Below, one piece after another: positions 25,561 to 32,079 of a stretch of 32,079 nt of DNA. The position numbers and the translations under genes are program-made. The notes below the pieces were generated by a model, which saw nothing but the letters and a program-made list of their open reading frames with translations, was not told where the DNA came from and did not search any database. This stretch comes from Oceaniradius stylonematis (GTDB taxonomy: Bacteria; Pseudomonadota; Alphaproteobacteria; Rhizobiales; Rhizobiaceae), in contig NZ_QFWV02000009.1 of NCBI RefSeq assembly GCF_003149475.2, positions 99,960 to 132,038 of the forward strand. The letters are read 5' to 3'. Positions within the stretch are counted from its first letter, which is position 1. Each line of letters opens with the position of its first letter.

Positions 25561-25580
25561 TTTATCGACCGGTCGGTGAA
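25561..25580. promoter_or_regulatory. TetR-type operator-like palindrome (PaaR-like)
   Basis: TTTATCGACCGGTCGGTGAA matches a perfect 20-bp palindrome at 18 positions, with the core CGACCGGTCG exact. ACCGACCGGTCGGT-like sites are, as I recall, typical of TetR regulators of phenylacetate and acyl-CoA pathways. It is flanked on the pcaF side by TAAAAT-like -10 sequence on the minus strand. No TetR gene is in the window. Confidence 0.55.
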
Positions 25581-25749
25581 TGAATTGCATTTTGCCGGCG
25601 ATCGTGCTTTCGTTCCTTGCTCCGTCGTTTCCGAAGCGCCAGCGGAACGGGTGGGCCTGCCGAGATGATCGGTTTCCGGAGGATGCGCACGCAAAGCGTG
25701 ATCGGGCCGGGATCCGGTTCCGGCGTCAAAATGGGGCTGGCGCTGTGAT

Positions 25750-25782
25750 GCAATATATATCATAATTGGCACTATATTGCCA
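25750..25782. promoter_or_regulatory. Nested inverted repeats in the dctP promoter region
   Basis: GCAATATA (25750-25757) pairs with TATATTGC (25773-25780). Within it TGGCA (25767-25771) pairs with TGCCA (25778-25782). They end 42 bases before the dctP start. TGGCAC...TTGC also looks like a sigma-54 element, but its spacing is one base too short. Probably an operator; the regulator is unknown. Confidence 0.45.
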
Positions 25783-25824
25783 TAGGCGATCGTTCGCCTC
25801 GAGTGTCTGAAAGGGAGGAACCAC

Positions 25825-26874
25825 ATGACAACTCGCAGAACTCTACTCGGACTTGCCGCCGGTGTGACGGCGGCGGCGATGTTGGCCGTTTCGGCGCCTG
25901 CGGCGCTGGCGCAGGAGGTCACGCTGCGCCTCCACCAGTTCCTGCCGGCGCAGGCGAACGTGCCCAAGCTGGTGCTCGATGTTTGGGCCGACAATGTCGA
26001 GGAAGCCTCCGAAGGCCGCATCAAGGTCGAGCGCTTCCCGTCCATGCAGCTTGGCGGCACGCCGCCGGAACTGATCGACCAGGCGATTGACGGCATCGCC
26101 GACGTGGTCTGGACCGTGGTTGGTTATACGCCGGGCCGCTTCCCCTCGACCGAAGTGTTCGAACTGCCGTTCATGGTCTCCGATGCGCGCGCCGCCTCGA
26201 GCGCCTACTGGCAGATGTTCGAAGAGCACATGAAGGATGGCGAGTTCGCCGATGTGCATATTTTGGGCACGTGGGTGCACGGTCCGGGCATGATCCATTC
26301 CAACAAGGAAGTCACATCGCCCGACGACATGCAGGGCATGCGCATCCGCGGCGCAACGCGTCAGGTCAATGCGCTTCTCGAACAGCTTGGTGCGACGCCG
26401 GTCGGCATGCCCGTTCCGGCCGTGTCGGAAGCGCTGTCCAAGGGCGTGATCGACGGTACGACCATTCCCTGGGAAGTGACCACGGCGCTGAAAGTGCCGG
26501 AGCTTGTCGACAATCACACCGAGTTCGAAGGGGCGCACCTCTACAATGTGACCTTCGTTCTGGCGATGAACAAGGACCGCTACGAGAGCCTGCCGGACGA
26601 TCTGAAAGCGGTGATCGATGCCAATTCCGGTCATGACTTTTCGGTCTTTGCCGGCGGCACGCAATCCGATGCCGACGGTCCGTCGCGCCAGATCGCCGTC
26701 GATCTGGGCAACAACATCGTGACCGTGTCCGAAGACCAGGTCGCCGTGTGGCGCGAACGGTCCCAGCCCATCTACGATGCCTGGGTCGCCGAAATGAGCG
26801 AAAAGGGGATCGACGGACAGGCCCTGATCGACCAGGCCCGTGAGCTGATGGACGCTTACGACGGCGGCAACTGA
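25825..26874 (+). CDS. dctP: TRAP transporter solute-binding protein, DctP family
   Basis: 349 residues. A signal peptide is clear (RRTLLGLAAGVTAAAMLAV, cleavage near ALAQE at 28-31); the Arg pair suggests Tat or Sec export. The mature start VTLRLHQFLPAQANV and the conserved ligand-carboxylate arginine in MQGMRIRGATR (about residue 175) place it in the DctP family, which binds carboxylates with an Arg salt bridge. AAGGGAGG is 6 bases before the ATG. It heads the dctP-dctQ-dctM operon, with a strong stem-loop directly after the gene. Upstream operon-like repeats and the downstream benzoate-CoA-ligase-type gene suggest an aromatic or other organic acid as ligand; this is inference. Confidence 0.93.
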   Translation: MTTRRTLLGLAAGVTAAAMLAVSAPAALAQEVTLRLHQFLPAQANVPKLVLDVWADNVEEASEGRIKVERFPSMQLGGTPPELIDQAIDGIADVVWTVVGYTPGRFPSTEVFELPFMVSDARAASSAYWQMFEEHMKDGEFADVHILGTWVHGPGMIHSNKEVTSPDDMQGMRIRGATRQVNALLEQLGATPVGMPVPAVSEALSKGVIDGTTIPWEVTTALKVPELVDNHTEFEGAHLYNVTFVLAMNKDRYESLPDDLKAVIDANSGHDFSVFAGGTQSDADGPSRQIAVDLGNNIVTVSEDQVAVWRERSQPIYDAWVAEMSEKGIDGQALIDQARELMDAYDGGN

Positions 26875-26891
26875 CGCCAATTGCATCGAGA

Positions 26892-26917
26892 CCGCGGCGG
26901 GCTGAAACCCGCCGCGG
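26892..26917 (+). other. Strong stem-loop between dctP and dctQ
   Basis: CCGCGGCGGG (26892-26901) pairs perfectly with CCCGCCGCGG (26908-26917) around CTGAAA. A second hairpin, GGCAAA-TGCG-TTTGCC (26916-26931), shares two bases with it, so the two compete slightly. No U-tract follows. It probably attenuates or stabilises the mRNA so that more DctP is made than permease. Confidence 0.7.
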
Positions 26918-26950
26918 CAAATGCGTTTGCCGTCAGGGGGGCAATCGTTC

Positions 26951-27535
26951 ATGTATCGCTTCTTTTTCGGCCTTTCCCGCCTGATGGCGGTTTTTGGCGG
27001 CTTCATCCTGTCGGCGCTGATCGTCATGGTCTGCGTGTCGATCGCGGGCCGTTCGCTGAACGGTTTTCTGCATGCCGACATGGTGCAGGCAATGGTCCCG
27101 GGCCTTGCCAACTGGTTGCTCGATATCGGAATCGGTCCCGTCAATGGCGATTTCGAGCTGGTCGAGGCGGGCATCGCCTTTGCCATCTTCGCGTTTCTTC
27201 CCTACTGCCAGATCACGTCGGGCCATGCGACCGTCGCCATCTTCACGGACTGGCTGCCGGAGCGCCCGCAGCAGTTCCTGCGCATGGTGATCGAGATCCT
27301 GTTCGCCGTGGTGCTCATCGTCATTGCCGTCCAGCTCAAGGAGGGGATGGACAGCCGCATCCGCTCCGGCCAGACGACCTTCCTGCTGCAGTTCCCGATC
27401 TGGTGGGCCTATGCGCTGAGCCTGGCAGGCGCGGCGGTCGCCGCCTGCGTTGCGGTGTACATGGCGATCGTACGGACGGTTGAGGCCTTCACCGGCTCGG
27501 TCCTGATCGCCGACGATTTGGGAGCCGAACATTGA
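26951..27535 (+). CDS. dctQ: TRAP transporter small permease subunit
   Basis: 194 residues with four hydrophobic segments (about 9-30, 50-80, 100-125 and 140-165), the DctQ layout. The ATG at 26951 follows AGGGGGG about 8 bases upstream; a GTG frame from 26921 lies inside the stem-loop and is not preferred. DctQ is required alongside DctM for ion-coupled uptake. It is a little longer than many DctQ proteins because of a loop between the first two segments. The stop codon overlaps the TTG start of dctM. Confidence 0.88.
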   Translation: MYRFFFGLSRLMAVFGGFILSALIVMVCVSIAGRSLNGFLHADMVQAMVPGLANWLLDIGIGPVNGDFELVEAGIAFAIFAFLPYCQITSGHATVAIFTDWLPERPQQFLRMVIEILFAVVLIVIAVQLKEGMDSRIRSGQTTFLLQFPIWWAYALSLAGAAVAACVAVYMAIVRTVEAFTGSVLIADDLGAEH

Positions 27536-28845
27536 CGAATTTCGAGATCGGGCTCCTCTCGTTTCCGGCCCTGCTGCTGCTGATCTTCCTGCGCGTGCCG
27601 ATCGGCCTTGCCATGTTCACGACCGGCTTTGTCGGCCTGTGGCTGACCAATGGCAGCGCCTTCATGGCGATGGCGCGCCTGAAGACCGAGACCTTCACCA
27701 CCTTTTCCAGCTACTCGCTGTCGATCGTGCCGATGTTTCTGCTGATGGGCTGCTTTGCGACGCTCGGCGGCATGTCGCAGGCGCTGTTCAAGGCGGCCGA
27801 AGCCTGGATCGGGCACAGGAAAGGCGGCATCGCCATGGCGGCGATCGGCGCCTGTGCGGGTTTTGGCGCGATTTGCGGTTCGTCTCTGGCAACGGCGGCG
27901 ACGATGGGCCGGGTGGCGCTGCCAGAACTGCGCCAATACGGCTATGCCGGCGGGTTCTCGACGGCGACGCTCGCAGCCGGCGGTACGCTGGGCATCCTCA
28001 TTCCACCCTCCATCGTGCTCGTGATCTATGCGATCCTGACCGAGCAGAACATCGCCAAGCTGTTTCTGGCTGCCGTGATTCCCGGCCTTCTGGCGGCGGC
28101 CGGCTATGTTCTCGTCATCTCGATCTATGTGCGCCTCAATCCCGAGGCGGCTGGCGTTCGCGAAAGGGTGGGGTATGGCGAGCGCTTCCGGGCGCTGTTC
28201 AATGTCTGGCCGGTGCTGCTGGTTTTCATGGCCGTTGTCGGCGGCATTTATGCCGGCATCTTCACGCCGACCGAAGGCGCGGCCGTCGGCGCGCTCGGCA
28301 CGGGCCTCATCGCCTGGTGGAATGGCGGGCTGACGCGGCAATCGCTGGTCAGCAGCTTTTTGTCGACGGGCCGGTCCACGGCGATGATTTTCTTCATCGT
28401 TCTGGGCGCCGGCTTCTATAACGGGTTCCTGGCGCTGACGCAGGTGCCGCAGGAACTGTCGAACTTCGTTGTCGAGCAGGGCTTTTCGCCATGGCTGGTG
28501 CTGGCGATCATCCTGGTCCTGTATCTGATCTTCGGATGCGTGATGGACAGCCTGTCGATGATCCTGCTGACCATCCCGATCTTTTTTCCGGTCATCTCCA
28601 GCCTCGATTTCGGCATGACACCGGAGCAGGTCGCCATCTGGTTCGGCATTCTCGTCCTGATCGTCGTCGAGGTGGGGCTGATCACGCCACCGGTCGGGAT
28701 GAACCTTTTCATCATCAACGCGATGGATCGCGGCACGCCGATCACGGCAACCTACCGTGCCGTGATGTGGTTCGTTGCCTCGGACATCGTTCGCGTCATC
28801 GTCCTTGCCGCGTTCCCGGCGATCACGCTTTTCCTGATCAGTTGA
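27532..28845 (+). CDS. dctM: TRAP transporter large permease subunit
   Basis: 437 residues with about 12 hydrophobic segments, standard DctM size. Family motifs include CAGFGAICGSSLATAATMG, AAGGTLGILIPPSIVLVIYA, FTPTEGAAVGALG, and VEVGLITPPVGMNLFIINA. It starts with TTG, overlapping the dctQ stop as TTGA; GGGAG (27520-27524) 7 bases before supports this rare start. It carries out ion-driven transport of the ligand delivered by DctP. No obvious terminator follows; instead a palindrome and the next promoter begin within 31 bases. Confidence 0.94.
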   Translation: MTNFEIGLLSFPALLLLIFLRVPIGLAMFTTGFVGLWLTNGSAFMAMARLKTETFTTFSSYSLSIVPMFLLMGCFATLGGMSQALFKAAEAWIGHRKGGIAMAAIGACAGFGAICGSSLATAATMGRVALPELRQYGYAGGFSTATLAAGGTLGILIPPSIVLVIYAILTEQNIAKLFLAAVIPGLLAAAGYVLVISIYVRLNPEAAGVRERVGYGERFRALFNVWPVLLVFMAVVGGIYAGIFTPTEGAAVGALGTGLIAWWNGGLTRQSLVSSFLSTGRSTAMIFFIVLGAGFYNGFLALTQVPQELSNFVVEQGFSPWLVLAIILVLYLIFGCVMDSLSMILLTIPIFFPVISSLDFGMTPEQVAIWFGILVLIVVEVGLITPPVGMNLFIINAMDRGTPITATYRAVMWFVASDIVRVIVLAAFPAITLFLIS

Positions 28846-28875
28846 CGGCATGGCCGCAGGCCGGTTTGGCGGTGG

Positions 28876-28891
28876 TTTGGCACATGCCAAA
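28876..28891. promoter_or_regulatory. TTTGGCA-CA-TGCCAAA inverted repeat
   Basis: Perfect 7-base arms around CA, 31 bases after the dctM stop and just before the TGCA sites of the next promoter. The dctP promoter also has a TGGCA/TGCCA repeat (25767-25782), which hints at a shared regulator. It could instead be a short hairpin at the end of dctM mRNA. Confidence 0.45.
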
Positions 28892-28894
28892 TTA

Positions 28895-28941
28895 TGCATG
28901 AAAATGCAAAAATCGCTTGCGGCTATATGCATTATTATGCA
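28895..28941 (+). promoter_or_regulatory. Promoter with two TGCA-N6-TGCA sites (BoxR/BzdR-like operator)
   Basis: TGCA-TGAAAA-TGCA at 28895-28908 and TGCA-TTATTA-TGCA at 28928-28941. The copies are 33 bp apart, about three helical turns, so on one face. The second encloses a -10-like TATTAT (28933-28938), about 45 bases before the next start codon; repressor binding would block it. BzdR/BoxR regulators of benzoate genes recognise TGCA repeats, as I recall. No such regulator gene is in the window. Confidence 0.65.
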
Positions 28942-28982
28942 ACATAGCCTCGAGCGCAGCAGTGACGATCGGGGAGGAGTCG

Positions 28983-29453
28983 ATGCCGGCGGAGGAGTTC
29001 AACGCACTTGTGGGCAAGGTTTCGGCGGAGATCGCGGACCGGCCGCTCGATGACGGTCTTGCCGCCCATCTGAACGCGACCTTTCCAAAGGACGGACCCG
29101 ATTTCGAGCGTCTGGCCGCACTGTGCGCCGAGGGCGAGGCGGAAGGCTGGCTGATGGCGCGCGAGGCGGGCGGCATCAAGTTCGGCCGCGCGGTCAAGCC
29201 GGGAACGGATGCGGGCCGGTTCAGCGTCGATGTCGTGCGCATGAAAGATGTGCGCGGGCCGCACCATGTGCACACCCAGGGCGAGATCGGCGCTGTCCTG
29301 CCGATCGCGGGAGCGCCGAAATTCGATGATTTCGATGCGGGCTGGTATGTTTACGCACCGGGCACCGATCATCATCCGACCGTCAGCGGCGGCGACGCCT
29401 ATGTGGTCTACTGGCTGCCCGACGGCGCCATCGAGTTCACCGGCAAGCCATAA
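28983..29453 (+). CDS. DUF4863 family protein (PnbB-like, 4-hydroxylaminobenzoate lyase family)
   Basis: 156 residues. An N-terminal helical part is followed by a small cupin-like barrel with likely metal ligands in RGPHHVHTQGEIG (His94, His95, His97, Glu101) and GTDHHPTVSGG (His130, His131). I recognise this as the DUF4863 family, whose named member PnbB converts 4-hydroxylaminobenzoate in nitrobenzoate breakdown; relatives also occur beside benzoate-CoA ligase genes without nitroarene genes. The ATG at 28983 follows GGGGAGGAG; a GTG frame from 28917 would run through the promoter sites and is rejected. It is first in an operon with the CoA ligase, so a role with an aromatic acid or its CoA ester is likely; the reaction is not known. 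Confidence 0.75.
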   Translation: MPAEEFNALVGKVSAEIADRPLDDGLAAHLNATFPKDGPDFERLAALCAEGEAEGWLMAREAGGIKFGRAVKPGTDAGRFSVDVVRMKDVRGPHHVHTQGEIGAVLPIAGAPKFDDFDAGWYVYAPGTDHHPTVSGGDAYVVYWLPDGAIEFTGKP

Positions 29454-29494
29454 GCCGGGCCAAGAAGACGATCATCGGGCAAGGAGGAAGCGCG

Positions 29495-31048
29495 ATGTCA
29501 GCCAAAAATGACGTGATCGGGGGAAATGCGGCGCTCTGGTTCGTCGATCGTCATGTCGGCGAGGGCAGGGGCGATGGCATCGCTTTTCGTGAAGCGTTCG
29601 GCGACAACCGCGAGATCAGCTATGGCGATCTTGCCGAACAGTCGGCGCGTTTCGCCGGCGCCTGCCACCGCGCCGGCCTGAGGCGCGAAGAGCGCGCCAT
29701 CATGCTGGTGCTCGACCAGATCGAGTTTCCGGTCATTTTCTGGGGCGCACTGAAGGCCGGCATCGTGCCGATCCCGCTGAACACGCTCCTGTCGACCTCG
29801 GTCTATGACGCGATCTTCCATGACAGCCGCGCCTCGGCGCTGTTCGTTTCCAGTGAACTCTACGAGACCATCGCCCCGGCGCTGCCGCTCAACCCGTTCA
29901 TCCGCGAAGTGATCGTCATCGGCGACAGCGCGCCAGAGGGCGCGCGCACGTTCAACGCGTTCATGGAGGGTGCCGAACCGGCCGAACCGGTGACGGTCTG
30001 CGACGACGAGGTCGCCTTCTGGCTGTATTCGTCCGGCTCGACAGGCCAGCCCAAGGGCGTGCGCCACGTCCATTCGAGCCTGAAGGCAACGGCCGACACC
30101 TATGGAGCACAGGTGCTCGGCGTCCGGCAGGACGACACGGTCTATTCGGTGGCCAAGCTGTTCTTCGCCTATGGCCTGGGCAACGGAATGACCTTTCCGA
30201 TGGCGGTCGGCGCGACGACGCTTTTGTACAATGGCCGGCCCACGCCCGACAGCGTTTCGCAGATCCTTACCGAACATCGGCCGACCGTCTTTTGCGGCGT
30301 GCCCACGCTCTATGCGGCGCTGGTGCACAAATGGGAGAGCGAGGGCGCCCATCCCGATGCGCCGCTCAGAACCTGCATCTCGGCCGGCGAGGCGCTGCCA
30401 GAGGAGGTCGGCCGAAAATGGCAGGCGATCTGGGGCGTCGACATCATGGACGGCGTCGGCTCGACCGAGATGCTGCACATTTTCCTCTCCAACCGGCCGG
30501 GCGACGTGGTCTACGGCACGTCTGGCGTGCCCGTGCCGGGCTACGAGGTGCGGCTCGTCGACGAGGCAGGCGCCGATGTCGGTGTCGGCGAAGTGGGCGA
30601 GCTGCTCGTGCGTGGCGCATCGTCGGCCGACGGTTACTGGAACCAGCGCGACAAGAGCCGCTCGACCTTCGAGGGCCACTGGACGCGCACCGGCGACAAG
30701 TATGAACTGACGCCGGACGGCCGCTACGTCTACTGCGGACGCACCGACGACATGTTCAAGGTATCGGGCATCTGGGTGTCGCCGTTCGAGGTGGAGCAGG
30801 CACTGGTTTCGCATCCGGCGGTGCTGGAAGCGGCAGTGGTCGCCAAGCGCGATGATGACGGGCTCGAAAAGCCCAAGGCCTTCCTGGTGCTCAAATCGGG
30901 ACAGGCCGGCGATCCGGACGCGCTGAAGGCGTTCGTCCAGGACAAGATCGGCAAGTGGAAGTACCCGCGCTGGGTCGAGATCGTCGACGATCTGCCGAAG
31001 ACCGCGACCGGCAAGATCCAGCGCTTCAAGCTCAGGGAGACGGCGTGA
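29495..31048 (+). CDS. Benzoate-CoA ligase family protein
   Basis: 517 residues, typical for the benzoate-CoA ligase branch of the acyl-adenylate-forming superfamily. Motifs are the P-loop YSSGSTGQPKGVRHVH, the subgroup stretch DGVGSTEMLHIFLSNRPGDV, GYWNQRD, YCGRTDDMFKVSGIWVSP, and the C-terminal KTATGKIQRFK with catalytic Lys about 507. It activates benzoate or a substituted benzoate with ATP and CoA. AAGGAGG (29481-29487) is 7 bases before the ATG. The BoxR/BzdR-like promoter upstream and the 3-oxoadipyl-CoA thiolase in the window fit a CoA-dependent benzoate route such as box, but other aryl acids are possible. It overlaps the hydrolase gene start (TGATG). Confidence 0.9.
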   Translation: MSAKNDVIGGNAALWFVDRHVGEGRGDGIAFREAFGDNREISYGDLAEQSARFAGACHRAGLRREERAIMLVLDQIEFPVIFWGALKAGIVPIPLNTLLSTSVYDAIFHDSRASALFVSSELYETIAPALPLNPFIREVIVIGDSAPEGARTFNAFMEGAEPAEPVTVCDDEVAFWLYSSGSTGQPKGVRHVHSSLKATADTYGAQVLGVRQDDTVYSVAKLFFAYGLGNGMTFPMAVGATTLLYNGRPTPDSVSQILTEHRPTVFCGVPTLYAALVHKWESEGAHPDAPLRTCISAGEALPEEVGRKWQAIWGVDIMDGVGSTEMLHIFLSNRPGDVVYGTSGVPVPGYEVRLVDEAGADVGVGEVGELLVRGASSADGYWNQRDKSRSTFEGHWTRTGDKYELTPDGRYVYCGRTDDMFKVSGIWVSPFEVEQALVSHPAVLEAAVVAKRDDDGLEKPKAFLVLKSGQAGDPDALKAFVQDKIGKWKYPRWVEIVDDLPKTATGKIQRFKLRETA

Positions 31049-31863
31049 TGGCTGACTGGAAGGCTGAAGGCACACTGGAAGCCGGTGGCAAGACACTCGA
31101 ATATCGCTGCTTCGGACCGGCACCGTCAGAGGCGCCCACCATCGTGATGCTGCATGAGGGGCTCGGCAGTGCGGGTCTGTGGCGCGATTTTCCCGAAAAG
31201 GTCGCCGAGGCGACCGGCATGGGCGTCTGCGCTTATTCGCGCGCCGGCTACGGCCAGTCGGACCCGGCGGACCTTCCGCGCCCGCTCGACTATATGACGC
31301 GCGAGGCCGTCGATGTGCTGCCCGAGGTGCTCGATCGGATCGGCTTTCGGCGCGGTATTTTGCTGGGCCATTCGGACGGGGCGACGATCGCGGCGATCCA
31401 TGCGGGCAGTGTCGAGGACTATCGGGTGCGGGGCATCATATTGATGGCGCCGCATTTCTTCACCGAACAGATGGGACTGGACGAAATCGCGCGCGCCAGG
31501 AAGGCCTATGAGGGCGGCAATCTGCGTGACCGGATGGCCAGGCATCATCGCGATCCCGATCATACGTTCCGCGGCTGGAACGATGCCTGGCTCGATCCTG
31601 CCTTTGCGCGCTGGAATGTCGCCGAGGTCATCGACTATTGGCGCATTCCGGCGCTCGCGATTCAGGGCCGGCAGGACCAGTATGGCACGCTGGCCCAGAT
31701 CGAAGAGATGGAGAGCCGGGCCTATTCGCCGGTGGAGGTGTCAGTCCTCGAGGACTGCCGCCACGCGCCGCATCAGGACCAGCCCGCAAACACGCTTGCG
31801 GCCATCGCGGAATTCGCCGCACGGCTCGAGCGGATCGAGGCCGCCGAGGTCGAGGCCGCCTGA
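31048..31863 (+). CDS. Alpha/beta hydrolase
   Basis: 271 residues with a complete alpha/beta-hydrolase triad: nucleophile Ser109 in LLGHSDGATI, acid Asp210 in IQGRQDQYG and His239 in DCRHAPHQDQP; the oxyanion-side HEGLGSAGLW and SRAGYGQS are also standard. The lid region (140-190) is of normal size. AGGGAG (31034-31039) lies 8 bases before the ATG, and the start overlaps the ligase stop. Hydrolases of this kind act as thioesterases, esterases or enol-lactonases; next to an aryl-CoA ligase, release of a stalled CoA ester or opening of a lactone intermediate is plausible. The reaction is inferred, the fold is certain. Confidence 0.88.
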   Translation: MADWKAEGTLEAGGKTLEYRCFGPAPSEAPTIVMLHEGLGSAGLWRDFPEKVAEATGMGVCAYSRAGYGQSDPADLPRPLDYMTREAVDVLPEVLDRIGFRRGILLGHSDGATIAAIHAGSVEDYRVRGIILMAPHFFTEQMGLDEIARARKAYEGGNLRDRMARHHRDPDHTFRGWNDAWLDPAFARWNVAEVIDYWRIPALAIQGRQDQYGTLAQIEEMESRAYSPVEVSVLEDCRHAPHQDQPANTLAAIAEFAARLERIEAAEVEAA

Positions 31864-32079
31864 TGCACGCGCCGGTCCCGATGCCGCCCCATGCCCACAT
31901 TCCTGGCCGGAATTGCCGGCATGATGAGGGGCGGTGGGACGATGTGCGGGCGACCGCCCAACCGGGCATGAGCGCCGAGGCGCTTGCCGCTTCGCCGGCC
32001 TTCACCGCCGGCATGGATTTCTTCGAGAACGGCTTCTTCTGGGAGGCGCACGAGGTGTGGGAGGCGGTGTGGATGGCCT
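31863..32079 (+). CDS. DUF309 family protein, N-terminal part
   Basis: The first 72 codons are present and the gene runs off the window end. The start overlaps the hydrolase stop (TGATG at 31861-31865), so it is in the same operon. The motif FFENGFFWEAHEVWEAVWMA is the DUF309 signature: a small, mainly helical protein with conserved His-Glu-x-x-Glu residues. Function is unknown. The preceding 50 residues are His- and Pro-rich and poorly conserved-looking, so a later start (ATG in GMSAEAL or GMDFFE) cannot be ruled out. Confidence 0.75.
   Translation, partial: MHAPVPMPPHAHIPGRNCRHDEGRWDDVRATAQPGMSAEALAASPAFTAGMDFFENGFFWEAHEVWEAVWMA

Larger units (their letters stand above)
25273..25824. other. 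Long divergent intergenic region between pcaF and dctP
   Basis: 552 bases without a convincing gene. The part near pcaF (25273-25540) is GC-rich and resembles non-coding leader or decayed sequence; a 30-codon minus-strand frame (25374-25466) lacks support. The part from about 25550 is AT-rich and promoter-like: a TetR-type palindrome at 25561-25580 with AT-rich stretches beside it, then inverted repeats at 25750-25782 just before dctP. If the pcaF promoter is at the palindrome, the pcaF leader would be nearly 300 bases. Confidence 0.6.

Noticed and set aside
25333-25668. 111-codon plus-strand open frame in the pcaF-dctP intergenic region
   Set aside because: No ribosome site, no recognisable motif, and it crosses the promoter-like palindrome.
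25767-25781. Sigma-54 promoter (TGGCAC...TTGC) before dctP
   Set aside because: The distance between the GG and GC pairs is 11 rather than 12, and this spacing is strict. The bases are better explained as part of an inverted repeat.
28876-28891. Intrinsic terminator after dctM
   Set aside because: The 7-bp stem has only a 2-base loop, which is too tight for a hairpin, and there is no T-tract; an operator is more likely.

Overview
This is GC-rich chromosomal DNA, tightly packed with metabolic genes. The dense operons, ATGA-type stop/start overlaps, strong AGGAGG-type ribosome binding sites, several TRAP transporters, a DctB/DctD pair and a PuuR-like regulator with gabT/gabD together suggest an alphaproteobacterium, probably in or near Hyphomicrobiales or Rhodobacterales. 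I see no rRNA, tRNA, insertion sequence, phage gene or CRISPR array. The window reads as several catabolic and transport modules laid side by side.

Region 1 (1-9685) handles polyamine, guanidino or GABA-type nitrogen compounds. It holds the end of a ureohydrolase gene, a spermidine/putrescine-type ABC transporter (binding protein, ATPase, two permeases), a carbon-nitrogen hydrolase, a convergent ArgE-type deacetylase, a PuuR-like XRE-cupin regulator and a divergent gabT-gabD operon. The enzyme set (amidase, ureohydrolase, GABA aminotransferase, succinate semialdehyde dehydrogenase) would take guanidinobutyramide or guanidinobutyrate through GABA to succinate.

Region 2 (9711-14206) is a LacI-controlled module. 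A HisD-family dehydrogenase paralogue, a LacI regulator and a two-cupin protein form one minus-strand operon. An HMG-CoA-lyase-like gene diverges from it. An 18-bp perfect palindrome with a central CG sits in front of the dehydrogenase and is the obvious operator.

Region 3 (14220-25272) runs mostly on the minus strand: 3-oxoadipyl-CoA thiolase, aldehyde dehydrogenase, DctB-like sensor kinase, DctD-like sigma-54 activator, TAXI-type TRAP binding protein and fused TRAP permease. A secreted protein with three PPC-like repeats lies on the opposite strand between the TAXI binding protein and its permease. A palindrome between dctD and the TAXI gene is a candidate DctD enhancer site.

Region 4 (25825-32079) holds a conventional DctP-DctQ-DctM TRAP transporter, then an operon of a DUF4863 (PnbB-like) protein, a benzoate-CoA-ligase-type enzyme, an alpha/beta hydrolase and a DUF309 protein cut by the window end. 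The promoter of the second operon carries two TGCA-N6-TGCA sites 33 bp apart, one over the -10 element. As I recall, BzdR/BoxR-type benzoyl-CoA-responsive repressors bind this kind of sequence. With the thiolase in Region 3 this suggests uptake and CoA activation of an aromatic acid that ends in the beta-ketoadipate route. No ring-opening enzyme lies inside the window.
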